Origin: Chloroflexota bacterium
GTDB taxonomy: Bacteria; Chloroflexota; Anaerolineae; 4572-78; J111
Length of the DNA stretch: 64,000 nucleotides
NCBI GenBank assembly: GCA_016860845.1
Contig: BOKF01000010.1
Coordinates: forward strand, 186,001 to 250,000
Reading direction: 5' to 3'
Part shown: piece after piece, positions 7,238 to 15,454 of the stretch
Layout of the letters: each line of letters opens with the position of its first letter
Position numbering within the stretch: position 1 is the first letter of the stretch
Position numbers and translations under genes: made by a program
The notes under the pieces: generated by a model
The model's input: the letters and a program-made list of their open reading frames with translations, nothing else
What the model was told of the DNA's origin: nothing
The model's database searches: none

Positions 7238-9058
7238 CTAGTTCAAAAATGTCACCGTTCCGGCAGCGCCGTCTATCCGCAACCGCTGACCGGTTTTCAC
7301 TTTCTTGGTCCCAAAGCCCGTGCCGACAACCGCCGGCACGCCGTACTCGCGGCAAACAATAGCCGCGTGCGACATCATCCCGCCGATGTCGGTGACGGCC
7401 GCGCCGATTTTGGAGAAAACCGGCCCCCAACTGGGGTTGGTGATGGGGCAAACCAGGATTTCGCCCTCCTGCACCTGACCCAACTGGTCGGCGCTGACGA
7501 TGACACGAGCCGGTCCTTCGACCACCCCCGGCGACCCGGCAAAGCCCTTCAAATCAGCGCCGCCGCTGTCTTCGCCGCCGAGACCCAGCCAATTTTGGAT
7601 GCTGTCGGTGGTGATGCCCCACAGCATGATCGTGAAAGGTTCGGTCACAACATCCGGCGGCTCGCCCAGGGCCGGCACCGGCGACCACTCGGCCAGTCTG
7701 GCGAAAAGTTCTTTGCGCCGGGCCACTTCTCTAGGCCAATACTTGGGGCCGCGAGCGGGTGTACCTACCCCCCAGGAAGCAATCAAATCATAAAGGGCTT
7801 GCTGCACCTCGTTGCGGTGCAGGTAGAACATGTCGTCCACTTCCTCAAAAAAGCCGTTGTCCACAAAAATCCGGCCGAACTCGCGCATCTTGTTCCAGAA
7901 AACGGCGTGATGCCAGTGTTCCACGTAAAAGTTGTGGTCTTCAATGTAGGGGAACACGGTGCGAGCCAGGTTAAGATGGTCTTGAAACGCCTTCAAATCA
8001 TCCCCGTCCAGCAGGGCCATATACTCGCTGGCCAGGCGGTCACGCTCTGCCTGCACTTCGGCAAAGGGACGATCTACGACATCCCCAGCCTCGATACGTT
8101 TCACATAATCGCCAATGGACATGAAGGGATAGGCCATGTCGTTGATCCAGGTTTTGTGGTGGTGGTAAAAACCGGAACCGGTGGAGAAGTAAAACCAGGG
8201 GTCTTTGGCCTTCTCTAATTCGGCCAGCCAGCGTTTACCGCTGTCCGTGCCTTCCAGAGCGCTGAGAATCTCGCTTGGACTTTTGCCGTTCTTAAACATA
8301 CTGCCCACGCCCAGCTCAATCGCCTTTTTGGCCAGTTTCTTCAGTTCCTCGTCGGGTTGGTAGAGCAATACATTGATGCCGGAAACCATTTGCGCAACGG
8401 TTTGGTCGGCAATATCGGGGAAGAGATTTTTGCACAGGCCAAAGTAGGTCAGATAGGCAGCGTAGCCCAGGTTGAGGAATTCAAAATGGAGGTGCCAGAT
8501 TTTGTGCATATTTTCGATGACCCGGTTGTAGGCGGTCAGCAGGTCGTAGGCGGTGGTGATGCCGCGTCCCCCCTGCACGCTGGCCAGGTCCTCCATTTCC
8601 GGCAGGGGCTTCACCTCGATGGCTTTTAGCTCCTCGACCGTCTGCGAGGCTTTCTCTTTCCATTTGGCGTACAGCTCATCCCAGTGCTGGTAGTAATAGC
8701 CGGCCCGCTCCATAAAATGGGCCACCCGTGCCCCCACCACCTCGCCATCGGTGATGGCGTTAGCGCTGATGTAGAGCCGCCCGTTGAGCACCCGCTGGTC
8801 AATGCCCAGGGCCGGCGGCACAATATAAACCCGCGAATTCATCTCGCCCAAGGCGACCCACCAGCTTTCCGAGGTGATAGTATCAAAGGGGTAGAGCACC
8901 TCCGGGTGGTGCATGCTGTCAAAAAACCAGAATTTCGACTCCTCAAACTCGCGCCGGTCTTCGCTGAAGAGATAATAATACGGATAGAGTTTTTCCCAGC
9001 CCTCGCACCCCTCCGGCGTCGGCACTTCAAAGGGGCTGGGGAAGCGTTGTTGACTCAT
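7238..9058 (-). CDS. PEP-utilising enzyme, phenylphosphate synthase alpha-like (copy 1)
   Basis: The 606-residue protein ends with the phosphohistidine swivel domain of PEP synthase/PPDK: GGMMSHAAIVCREYGVPAV, with His564 as the phospho-carrier. The N-terminal 480 residues are specific to this family (LYPYYYLFSEDRREFEE). Length and architecture match the 70-kDa subunit of phenylphosphate synthase, whose phosphohistidine transfers phosphate to phenol. The start at 9058 is chosen because AAGGAGAG lies 8 bases upstream; the open frame continues a further 27 codons without a site. It is the last gene of the minus-strand operon, 105 bases after a paralogue of similar length. Phenol as substrate is inferred from the neighbouring UbiD, UbiX and hcr genes; another phenolic alcohol is possible. 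Confidence 0.75.
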   Translation of the reverse strand: MSQQRFPSPFEVPTPEGCEGWEKLYPYYYLFSEDRREFEESKFWFFDSMHHPEVLYPFDTITSESWWVALGEMNSRVYIVPPALGIDQRVLNGRLYISANAITDGEVVGARVAHFMERAGYYYQHWDELYAKWKEKASQTVEELKAIEVKPLPEMEDLASVQGGRGITTAYDLLTAYNRVIENMHKIWHLHFEFLNLGYAAYLTYFGLCKNLFPDIADQTVAQMVSGINVLLYQPDEELKKLAKKAIELGVGSMFKNGKSPSEILSALEGTDSGKRWLAELEKAKDPWFYFSTGSGFYHHHKTWINDMAYPFMSIGDYVKRIEAGDVVDRPFAEVQAERDRLASEYMALLDGDDLKAFQDHLNLARTVFPYIEDHNFYVEHWHHAVFWNKMREFGRIFVDNGFFEEVDDMFYLHRNEVQQALYDLIASWGVGTPARGPKYWPREVARRKELFARLAEWSPVPALGEPPDVVTEPFTIMLWGITTDSIQNWLGLGGEDSGGADLKGFAGSPGVVEGPARVIVSADQLGQVQEGEILVCPITNPSWGPVFSKIGAAVTDIGGMMSHAAIVCREYGVPAVVGTGFGTKKVKTGQRLRIDGAAGTVTFLN

Positions 9059-9111
9059 GTTGGCTCTCCTTATAGTTATTAACACCCCACACAATATAGT
9101 AATCTGAGGCG

Positions 9112-9178
9112 TGATGCGTGAGAAAATATTACGCACCACGCCTCACGTTTCACGCACCACGCCTCACGTTTCACCTCC
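9112..9178. repeat. Intercistronic repeat (CGTGATGCGTGA family) at a stop codon
   Basis: Read on the minus strand, two tandem 21-base units (beginning gaaacgtgaggcgtggtgcg) are followed by the inverted sequence tcacgcatcacgcc, giving a hairpin. The first unit contains the stop codon of the upstream gene (9164). Related copies lie at 14463-14510 and 19612-19672. Confidence 0.75.
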
Positions 9179-10999
9179 TTCCACAAGTTCCACCGTCCCG
9201 GCATGGCCGTTGACCCGGATGCGCTGCCCCGTTTTGATCCGCCAGGTGGCTTCAGCCGTACCGATAACGGCGGGCAGGTTGTACTCGCGGCAAACAATGG
9301 CCGCGTGGGACATCATGCCGCCCACATCGGTGACAACCGCCTTGATTTTGTTGAAAACCGGCACCCAACTGGGCGCGGTAATCGGGCAGACCAAAATTTC
9401 GCCGGGCTGAACTACCGCCAGCTCCGCCGCGCTCAACACCACCCTGGCCTGGCCCTCGGCGATGCCCGGCGAACCGGCAAAGCCGTGTAAGACGTTCCGC
9501 TGCTCCTCCCAGGGAACCAGCAACTTTTGCAACTGCTCGGTGGTGATGCCCCAGAGCATGATCGAGAAGGGGTCGGTAATCATCTCCGGCGGCCGGCCCA
9601 GCAGACGTGGCGGCGGCCAGGCTTTAAGGGCAGCCATGATCTTCTTGCGCTGGGCTATCTTTTGCGGCCAGTACGTCACCCCGCGCCCCTCATGCCCAAT
9701 GGCCCAGGCCGACATCAAGTCAAACAGGGCCGTGGGAATCTCGTCGCGGCGCAGGTAAAAAATATCACTTGCTTCGGAAAAAAACCGGGCATTGGCCATC
9801 AACCGGCCCAACTCACGCATTTTGCGCCAAAAAACGGAGTGGTGCCAGTGTTCGATAAAAAAGTTGTGATTTTCCACGTAGGGGAAAACCCGGCGGGCCA
9901 GCTCCAACTGCTGCTGAAACGCCTGCCGGTCCTCATCACCGGGCAGCAGGGACATATACTCGGCCACCAGCCGTTCGCGTTCAGCCTGAAGCTCGGCCAG
10001 GGGGCGGTCAATGATTTCACCCGCCTGCAACTTAGCCACATAATCGCAAATAAAAGCCATGGGTACCGACAGGTCTTCGATCCAGACGGCGTCGTGGTGG
10101 GACAGGCCGCTGCCGGTCGAGAAATGAAACCAGGGTTCTTTGGCCCGCTCCAGCGCTGCCAGCCAGAGCCGTCCATGCTTGTGTTGGGCCATGGCCTGCA
10201 AAATCTTTTCAGCTCCAGCGCCGGATTGGCACAGATCGCCCAATCCCAGGGCCACGGCCAGGTGAGCCAACTGTTTGACCTCCTGATCGGGCTGAAACAG
10301 CGACACCTCCACCCCTGTCAGCATGCGAGCGATGGTTTGATCGGCTATATCGGGGAAAGCGGTTTTGCAAAACTGGAAAAAGGTGTAGTAAGCGGCATAA
10401 CCCAGGTTGAGCATCTCAAAGTGGAGCTGCCAGGCCCGTAGGCCCAATTGCAGCAGGCGGTGGTAGCGTTTGACAATCTCGTAGGCAATGGTTTGATCTT
10501 TGCCGGCGATCACATCGGCCAGGTCGGCCATCTCCGGCAGGGCGTCAGGAAAGGTCAAACCCTCCATCTCGGCAATGACCGCTTCGATTTTCTTCTGCCA
10601 GTTGGCGTAGAGCCTCTCCCAGTTATCGTAGTAGTAACCGGCCCGCTGGCGAAAGTGGACTGCCCGTGCCTCGGCCACCTGCGGGTCGGTGATGGGGTTA
10701 GAACTGACGTAGGCGTAACCGTTCAGCACCCGGAAGTCAATACCCATCGAAAGCGGCAGCAAAAAAACGCGGCTGTTGTACTGCGAGACACAGAGCATGG
10801 CAAATTCGTAAAAAATGGTATCAAAGGGGTAAAGGGCCTCCGGCCAATGCCCGGCTTCCTGAAACCAGAGCTTATTCTCTTCCAGCTCGCGCCGGGCCTC
10901 GCTAAACAGCAAGTAATAGGGGTAAAGCTCTTGCCAGCCCTCGGCCGCTGGCGGCGTTTTAAGCTCAAACGGGCTGGCAAAAAGGTGGGTTCGCGGCAT
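9164..10999 (-). CDS. PEP-utilising enzyme, phenylphosphate synthase alpha-like (copy 2)
   Basis: The 611-residue paralogue of the gene at 7238-9058 is collinear over its whole length: both begin FE-(L/V)-x-TP, both share LHFEMLNLGYAAY or LHFEFLNLGYAAY, and both end in the swivel domain (GGMMSHAAIVCREYNLPAV, phospho-His565). It would accept phosphate from the separate ATP-binding subunit encoded just upstream (3-base gap) and pass it to a phenolic acceptor. Two alpha-like copies beside one ATP-binding subunit is unusual. They could form a heteromer or serve two substrates. The last two residues and the stop lie in an iterated repeat, so the C-terminus has probably been reshaped by that repeat. 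Confidence 0.75.
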   Translation of the reverse strand: MPRTHLFASPFELKTPPAAEGWQELYPYYLLFSEARRELEENKLWFQEAGHWPEALYPFDTIFYEFAMLCVSQYNSRVFLLPLSMGIDFRVLNGYAYVSSNPITDPQVAEARAVHFRQRAGYYYDNWERLYANWQKKIEAVIAEMEGLTFPDALPEMADLADVIAGKDQTIAYEIVKRYHRLLQLGLRAWQLHFEMLNLGYAAYYTFFQFCKTAFPDIADQTIARMLTGVEVSLFQPDQEVKQLAHLAVALGLGDLCQSGAGAEKILQAMAQHKHGRLWLAALERAKEPWFHFSTGSGLSHHDAVWIEDLSVPMAFICDYVAKLQAGEIIDRPLAELQAERERLVAEYMSLLPGDEDRQAFQQQLELARRVFPYVENHNFFIEHWHHSVFWRKMRELGRLMANARFFSEASDIFYLRRDEIPTALFDLMSAWAIGHEGRGVTYWPQKIAQRKKIMAALKAWPPPRLLGRPPEMITDPFSIMLWGITTEQLQKLLVPWEEQRNVLHGFAGSPGIAEGQARVVLSAAELAVVQPGEILVCPITAPSWVPVFNKIKAVVTDVGGMMSHAAIVCREYNLPAVIGTAEATWRIKTGQRIRVNGHAGTVELVEGGET

Positions 11000-11002
11000 A
11001 GC

Positions 11003-12091
11003 TCAATCCTTCTTTACTTTGACGCCGGCCATCAAGTTGGCGACGATATGATCCATAGCCGATGTTCCCCCGCTGGTAATCTTGGGGCGCTCCCGCTCGC
11101 TCCAGACTGTTTCCGGGCGGCTCTGCAAAAGGACGATATTGTGCGGCGGGGCAAGATCGGCGTCAATAGCCCACTCCAAATCCTGGGGGCGGCCATAATG
11201 CTTTTCGGCAATTTTGGCGTATTTGGTTAAAGCCAAAATTTCTTCGTCGCTCAAACATTGGATGGCCTGGCGCTCGGCGGGCACTGCCAACCGCTCGACC
11301 CGCCGGTTTTGGGGGTCGGCCCGGTACTCGATAAGCTTGGGCGAGAGGGTCCGTTTGATAATCTCCATAGCGATTTTGTCAACCAGGTAATTATCCGGGG
11401 TGACTTCCCCGCCGACGACGGCCTCACCCAGGCCCCAACTGGCATCAATGACGACTTTGGAGCGGTCGCCGTTGATGGGGTTGAGGGTAAACATGACCCC
11501 GGCCGCCCTGGCATTGACCATTTTCTGCACGCCGACGCTCATGTAAACTTTTTCGTGGGGAAAGCCTTTTTCGATACGGTAGGAGATGGCCCGTGCCGTG
11601 TAAAGACTGGACCAGCATTTGCTAATATGGGCTATCACTGCCTCCGGGCCGACAATCCATAGAAACGTATCCTGCTGCCCGGCAAAGCTGGCCCCCGGCA
11701 AATCTTCGGCGGTGGCGCTGGAACGCACGGCGACCGGAACCTCGTCCAGGCCGCATTTCTGGCAAAGCGCGGCATAAGCCTGGCGAATCGCCTGTTCAAT
11801 GGAGGGGGGCAGCGGGGTTTGTTCGATGAGGCTGCGGATGGCCTGGCTGAGGGACTCGATTCCCTCCACATCGGCGGGGCTGATTTGGGCCAGGTACTTC
11901 TGGATTTGCCGGTCAAGACCGTCAGTGGCCAGCATTTCCTGATAGGTGTCGGTCGTCACGGCAAAACCGGGCGGCACGGGCGCGCCAGCTTGAATCATAC
12001 TGCCCAGGCTGGCATTTTTGCCGCCCACGCGCCGGTGAGCGCTGGCGTCACACTGTTCAAACGGAAGGATGTAGGGTGTCTCGACGGCCAT
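11003..12091 (-). CDS. PEP synthase N-terminal (ATP-binding) domain protein, phenylphosphate synthase beta-like
   Basis: The 362-residue protein covers only the pyruvate/phosphate-dikinase ATP-binding region. It shows GGKNASLGSMIQAGAPVPPG near the N-terminus, VAVRSSATAEDLPGASFAGQ in the middle, and the end of the ATP-grasp region around AGVMFTLNP and LLQSRPETVW. PEP synthase carries this fused to the swivel and PEP domains. Here the swivel is on separate proteins downstream, the split found in phenylphosphate synthase (ATP + phenol + water to phenylphosphate + AMP + phosphate). ATG at 12091 is preferred; a TTG four codons upstream is possible. It is 3 bases before the next gene, so they are cotranscribed. 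A third, CBS-type subunit known from Thauera was not found. Confidence 0.78.
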   Translation of the reverse strand: MAVETPYILPFEQCDASAHRRVGGKNASLGSMIQAGAPVPPGFAVTTDTYQEMLATDGLDRQIQKYLAQISPADVEGIESLSQAIRSLIEQTPLPPSIEQAIRQAYAALCQKCGLDEVPVAVRSSATAEDLPGASFAGQQDTFLWIVGPEAVIAHISKCWSSLYTARAISYRIEKGFPHEKVYMSVGVQKMVNARAAGVMFTLNPINGDRSKVVIDASWGLGEAVVGGEVTPDNYLVDKIAMEIIKRTLSPKLIEYRADPQNRRVERLAVPAERQAIQCLSDEEILALTKYAKIAEKHYGRPQDLEWAIDADLAPPHNIVLLQSRPETVWSERERPKITSGGTSAMDHIVANLMAGVKVKKD

Positions 12092-12103
12092 TGTCGCTCT
12101 CAA

Positions 12104-12200
12104 TTTTGGATTTTAGATTTTGGATTTTGGATTTATGACAAAATCCAAACCAAAATCCACAAACTGATAGCGCTGCGCGAAATCAGAAATCTAAAATCCT
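12104..12200. repeat. AT-rich iterated repeat between the HAD and ATP-binding subunit genes
   Basis: Copies of ttttggattttagatttt and their complement flank a GC-rich core (gatagcgctgcgcgaaatc). The right-hand unit overlaps the 3' end of the HAD gene, so the codons for ILDF and the TGA stop are made by the repeat. It belongs to the same family as 2761-2829. Confidence 0.75.
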
Positions 12201-12968
12201 GTTGACGTTCGGTAGTACCAGGTCGGGTTTCATGTCGGGGGGAGCGGCATCGGCTTGCTCCTGGCTGGTCACGCCAGTGAGAACGAGGATGGCAAAGATG
12301 CCGGCGTTTTTGCCCATGGCGATGTCGGTGCTCAGTTGGTCGCCCACCACCGCCCCCCGCTCCGGCGCAATATCCAGGATTTTCACGGCCATCTTCCCCG
12401 ACCAGGGCGAAGGCTTGCCGGTGACCAGCGGCTCCCGGCCCGTAGCATAAGCCACAGCCTTGATCATCGGGCCGGTGCCGGGAATAAAGCCACTGGCCGT
12501 TGGCACTTTGGGATCATAATTTGTGGCCACAAACTCGGCCCCGCGCCAGAGAGCCTGGCAAACGAGGTTGAGCCGCTCCTGGTCGAACTTGGGGTCTTTG
12601 CCCATGACCACCACCTCGGCCTGGTCCGCTTCTTCAAAACTGAGCAAATGCAGCTTCTTGGCGCGCAAGGCTTCCAGCAGGCCGACATTGCCCACCGGCA
12701 AAATCTTCGCCGTTGGGTAAAGCTCTGCCGTCGCTTCGGCGGCGATCAGAGCCGAGGTCATGATCTCTTCCGGCCCAACCTCAATGCCCATCCCGGTCAG
12801 GCGCTCCACCCAGAAGGCGACCGGGTTGGAATTATCGTTGGTGAAGAATGAGAGACGAACCTTGCGCCGCCGCAGCTCGGCTAGAGTTTCCGGCACGCCC
12901 GGCAGCACGGTTTTGCCCCGTGCTACCGTGCCGTCAATGTCAAAGATGATGCCATCAAAACGGTTCAC
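12183..12968 (-). CDS. HAD-superfamily (NagD-like, class IIA) phosphatase
   Basis: A 261-residue haloacid-dehalogenase hydrolase. Motif I is FDIDGTVARG near the N-terminus, motif II is FFTNDNSNP, a C2-type cap follows (VVVMGKDPKFD), and motifs III/IV are TGKPSPW and VVGDQLSTDIAMG. NagD-like enzymes hydrolyse small phosphate esters such as 4-nitrophenylphosphate. The GTG start at 12968 overlaps the UbiD stop (GTGA); a longer reading would run into the UbiD gene. Canonical phenylphosphate carboxylase has a small HAD subunit (delta) that releases phosphate from phenylphosphate, and this larger HAD may fill that place. That is inference from context. The C-terminal residues and stop lie in an AT-rich repeat. 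Confidence 0.8.
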   Translation of the reverse strand: MNRFDGIIFDIDGTVARGKTVLPGVPETLAELRRRKVRLSFFTNDNSNPVAFWVERLTGMGIEVGPEEIMTSALIAAEATAELYPTAKILPVGNVGLLEALRAKKLHLLSFEEADQAEVVVMGKDPKFDQERLNLVCQALWRGAEFVATNYDPKVPTASGFIPGTGPMIKAVAYATGREPLVTGKPSPWSGKMAVKILDIAPERGAVVGDQLSTDIAMGKNAGIFAILVLTGVTSQEQADAAPPDMKPDLVLPNVNRILDF

Positions 12969-14365
12969 AGCCCCAACTCGGCCCAGCGAGCTTCGACTCG
13001 CTTGACGATGTCGCCATCCAAGATGATTGGAATGGGCTTTTCCTGCCACTCAAAGGGAATGGTCGCGTCCAAAATAATGCGCGAGGTTACATCCCTGGCG
13101 TCTATCGGCAGCGAGGGATCCAACGGAGTCGAGCGTCCGCGCTTGATAAATTCGGCTCGCGACGGCTGGAAACGGAAACTCAAAGCCCACATGACCCGCG
13201 GGATGTCCCAGGCGTCAACATCCTCGTCCACCACGATGACCGTTTTCAGGCCGTAAGCGCCCATCTCCGTCGAGATGGCGGCGGTGCCCACCTGGGCGGC
13301 GTGGCCGGGATACATTTGCTTGACCGAGATGATCGCCAGAAATCGGCCGGCTCCTTCCGGAGGGCAATAGACTGATTTGATGCCGGGGATGCGCATCGTC
13401 TCCAACTGCTGCCACAGCGTGGAGCCATAGGTCAAGGCCATGGTCATGTGGGTATCGGTCACCGCCCGCCCGACGGTGGTCAGCCAGAAGATGGGGTCGT
13501 TGCGATAGGTGACGCAGTTGACCTTGATGAAGGGTCGGGGGGTAGTGCCGATGCCGGAATAATAGCCGGTGTACTCGCCAAAAGGACCCTCGGGCAGCGT
13601 CGCTTCGGGGTCTACCTCGCCTTCGGCCACAATTTCGGCCCAGGCCGGGATAGGCAAATCAACCGTTTCGCCTTTGACCACTTCAACCGGCCTGCCGCGA
13701 ATGGCCCCAGCAATGTCGTATTCGGATTCAAAGGCCGACAGTCGGGAAGCGCCCATCAGGAACAGCAGCGGATCGCCGCCGATAATCGCTGCCACCGGCA
13801 TGGGCTTTTTTAATTCACCGTACCGTTTGAGCATAATTTCGGCGTGCTTACCTTTGATGAACTGCGTGCCCAGTGTGTTTTTGTTGAGGATTTGCAGCCG
13901 GTACGTACCCAAATTGATCCAGCCGCGGTCGGGGTCTTTAGTGACAACGTAGACAGCGGTGCCAAAATAGCGCCCGCCGTCGCGGGGATAGACGTGCGGA
14001 ACCGGGAACTTGAACAAATCTACCTGGTCGCCGACATCAACATTCTCCTTGCATGGCGCGCTCTCGGCCCACTGGGGCGGCACCTTGCTGCGGGAGCGGG
14101 TAACCCACTCCCGCATCAGGTCAACCAGGCTGGCGCTTTTGGGCATGCCCATGATCAGGGCCAGACGGGAAGTGGTGGTGCAGACGCTGGTAATGACCGG
14201 GGAGTTGTAATCTTTGACATTTTCGAACAGAAGCGCCGGCCCGCTCCGTTCCTCGTTGAGCTTGGCGATGTGGCTGAGTTCCAGGTTCCAATCAACCTCA
14301 GCCTTGACCCGCTTCAACTCGCCTTCTTCTTCAGCCAATTGGATAAAGCCCCGTAAGTCTTTCAT
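12965..14365 (-). CDS. UbiD-family prenyl-FMN-dependent (de)carboxylase, phenylphosphate carboxylase-like
   Basis: The 466-residue protein has the full UbiD length. Recognisable segments are DPDRGWINLGTYRLQ (prFMN/metal-binding region), PVAAIIGGDPLLFLMG, and LPEGPFGEYTGYYSG, which contains the conserved catalytic-region glutamate. Family members add or remove CO2 on aromatic or alpha,beta-unsaturated acids with prenylated FMN. Beside phenylphosphate-synthase-like genes and 4-hydroxybenzoyl-CoA reductase, para-carboxylation of phenylphosphate to 4-hydroxybenzoate is the likeliest role. Plain 4-hydroxybenzoate decarboxylation is the alternative. The start at 14365 follows AAGGAGG at good spacing; an in-frame ATG 24 codons upstream lies in repeat sequence. 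Only one UbiD paralogue is present, whereas the Thauera carboxylase has two plus a small subunit. Confidence 0.85.
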   Translation of the reverse strand: MKDLRGFIQLAEEEGELKRVKAEVDWNLELSHIAKLNEERSGPALLFENVKDYNSPVITSVCTTTSRLALIMGMPKSASLVDLMREWVTRSRSKVPPQWAESAPCKENVDVGDQVDLFKFPVPHVYPRDGGRYFGTAVYVVTKDPDRGWINLGTYRLQILNKNTLGTQFIKGKHAEIMLKRYGELKKPMPVAAIIGGDPLLFLMGASRLSAFESEYDIAGAIRGRPVEVVKGETVDLPIPAWAEIVAEGEVDPEATLPEGPFGEYTGYYSGIGTTPRPFIKVNCVTYRNDPIFWLTTVGRAVTDTHMTMALTYGSTLWQQLETMRIPGIKSVYCPPEGAGRFLAIISVKQMYPGHAAQVGTAAISTEMGAYGLKTVIVVDEDVDAWDIPRVMWALSFRFQPSRAEFIKRGRSTPLDPSLPIDARDVTSRIILDATIPFEWQEKPIPIILDGDIVKRVEARWAELGL

Positions 14366-14380
14366 GCTTTGCCTCCTTGC

Positions 14381-14440
14381 AAATAGACCGCCGACGGCAG
14401 AGAGCGCTTCGCCTCCCCTTGGGGGACCGCCGACCACCGA
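14381..14440. repeat. GACCGCCGAC repeat pair upstream of ubiD-like gene
   Basis: The sequence tagaccgccgacgg at about 14384-14397 recurs as gaccgccgaccaccg at 14424-14438. The complementary form (ggtcggcggtctaccgtc) occurs at 62416-62448, again just before a start codon. It is part of a family of iterated intercistronic repeats. Confidence 0.55.
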
Positions 14441-14462
14441 AAGATAAAATAAATCTACCCTC

Positions 14463-14510
14463 GTGATGCGTGATGCGTGATGCGTAAAGACTCACGGATC
14501 ACGCATCATT
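14463..14510. repeat. CGTGATG tandem repeat with inverted arm after the iclR stop
   Basis: Three tandem gtgatgc units (14464 onward) are followed by cacggatcacgcatcatt, the inverted form, making a hairpin in the spacer between iclR and the UbiD gene. Same family as 9112-9178 and 19612-19672. Confidence 0.75.
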
Positions 14511-14515
14511 CCCCC

Positions 14516-15271
14516 TCACGCCCCCAATTGTTTGGATATTTCCGCTGCCGCCTGGAGCATAGCCGTAATGGTAGCCTGGCTCGGTTCACCGCTGCTGCGC
14601 GAGGTAAAGCCGGCAATCGTCATGGCGGCAACAACACCCTGAAAATCACGCAAGGGAACGGAGATGGCCTTGACCCCCAACAAATACTCTTCCTGGTCGT
14701 CAATGGCGTAACCCTGCTGGCGCACCCTGGCTAACTCGTTTTTGTAAGCGGTCGGGTCTACGATGGAAGCCGGCGTGTAAGCAGTGAGCGGGTGTTCGGC
14801 TAACAATCTATCCACCTCTTCTTCCGGCTTCCAGGCCAGGAAGACTTTGCCAAAAGAGCCGGCCGAGAAAGGGATTTGCTGGCCGATCACGGCAGAAACA
14901 TGTAACGTGCCGATGGGATCAACTTTATCAATAATCGTGATGCGGGTGTTATAGAACATGCCCAACAGCACCGATTTGTTGGTCTGCTGCATCAAGCTCT
15001 CCATGCAAGGCCGGGCAACCCGGCGCAGATCCAACTGTTCGTGCGCCAGATGACCCAGGCGAATCAGGGCCGGTCCCAGGCAGTATTTGCGCGTTTTCTG
15101 ATCGCGCAGCAGAAAGTGGTGCTGACACAGAGTATTGAGAATGCCGTGTGCGGTACTTTTGTTAAGCTGAAAGAGACTGCAAAGCTCGGTAAAGCTGTAT
15201 TCATCTTGGTTGACTTCAAAGGCTTTAAGAATTTGAATGGCTCGATCTATGGCTGAAACTAAAGATGACAT
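14516..15271 (-). CDS. IclR-family transcriptional regulator of the aromatic cluster
   Basis: The 251-residue protein has the IclR layout: an N-terminal winged helix-turn-helix (SAIDRAIQILKAFE, FTELCSLFQLNKSTAHGILN) and a C-terminal effector domain (LGHLAHEQLDLRRVARPCME, FSAGSFGKVFLAW, DDQEEYLLGVKAISVPLRD). IclR proteins often sense aromatic acids. It is the first gene of the minus-strand operon and its own promoter carries an AGAAC-N3-GTTCT palindrome also found at the phosphatase-Nudix-ubiX and hcr promoters. It is therefore the best candidate for an autoregulated repressor of all three. The operator sits just after the transcription start, fitting repression. The effector (4-hydroxybenzoate, its CoA ester, or phenol) is not shown by the sequence. 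Confidence 0.88.
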   Translation of the reverse strand: MSSLVSAIDRAIQILKAFEVNQDEYSFTELCSLFQLNKSTAHGILNTLCQHHFLLRDQKTRKYCLGPALIRLGHLAHEQLDLRRVARPCMESLMQQTNKSVLLGMFYNTRITIIDKVDPIGTLHVSAVIGQQIPFSAGSFGKVFLAWKPEEEVDRLLAEHPLTAYTPASIVDPTAYKNELARVRQQGYAIDDQEEYLLGVKAISVPLRDFQGVVAAMTIAGFTSRSSGEPSQATITAMLQAAAEISKQLGA

Positions 15272-15320
15272 AATCTTATTGGATCGGATGATACCTATGG
15301 GATAAATTAGTTCGCTATAA

Positions 15321-15377
15321 AGAACTAAGTTCTAAATACTGGTCTAAAAATATAACATGGATCACCCACTTTGTCAA
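15321..15377 (-). promoter_or_regulatory. iclR promoter with operator palindrome
   Basis: On the minus strand: TTGACA (15377-15372), a 17-base spacer, TATATT (15354-15349), then AGAACTTAGTTCT (15333-15321), an AGAAC-N3-GTTCT palindrome 15 bases beyond the -10 box. The same arrangement is found at 17505-17451 and 18963-19018. Confidence 0.75.
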
Positions 15378-15454
15378 CAAAAGTTTCTAAAGTCGAGGAT
15401 AAGTTTTCGATTTTTTAAGGTTAGCACGAAAAAAGTAAAGGAAGAGGCGCTAGT

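Noticed and set aside
7367..8218. Long plus-strand open frame opposite the PEP-utilising gene copy 1
   Set aside because: It lies wholly antisense to a gene with clear family motifs and shows no protein pattern; high GC makes such shadow frames common.
9112..9178. Possible CRISPR array from the tandem CGTGATGCGTGA-type repeats
   Set aside because: Units are adjacent without unique spacers, carry inverted partners, and there are no cas genes in the window.
9527..10441. Long plus-strand open frame opposite the PEP-utilising gene copy 2
   Set aside because: It is antisense to a gene with an intact phosphohistidine domain and has no ribosome-binding site or recognisable motif.
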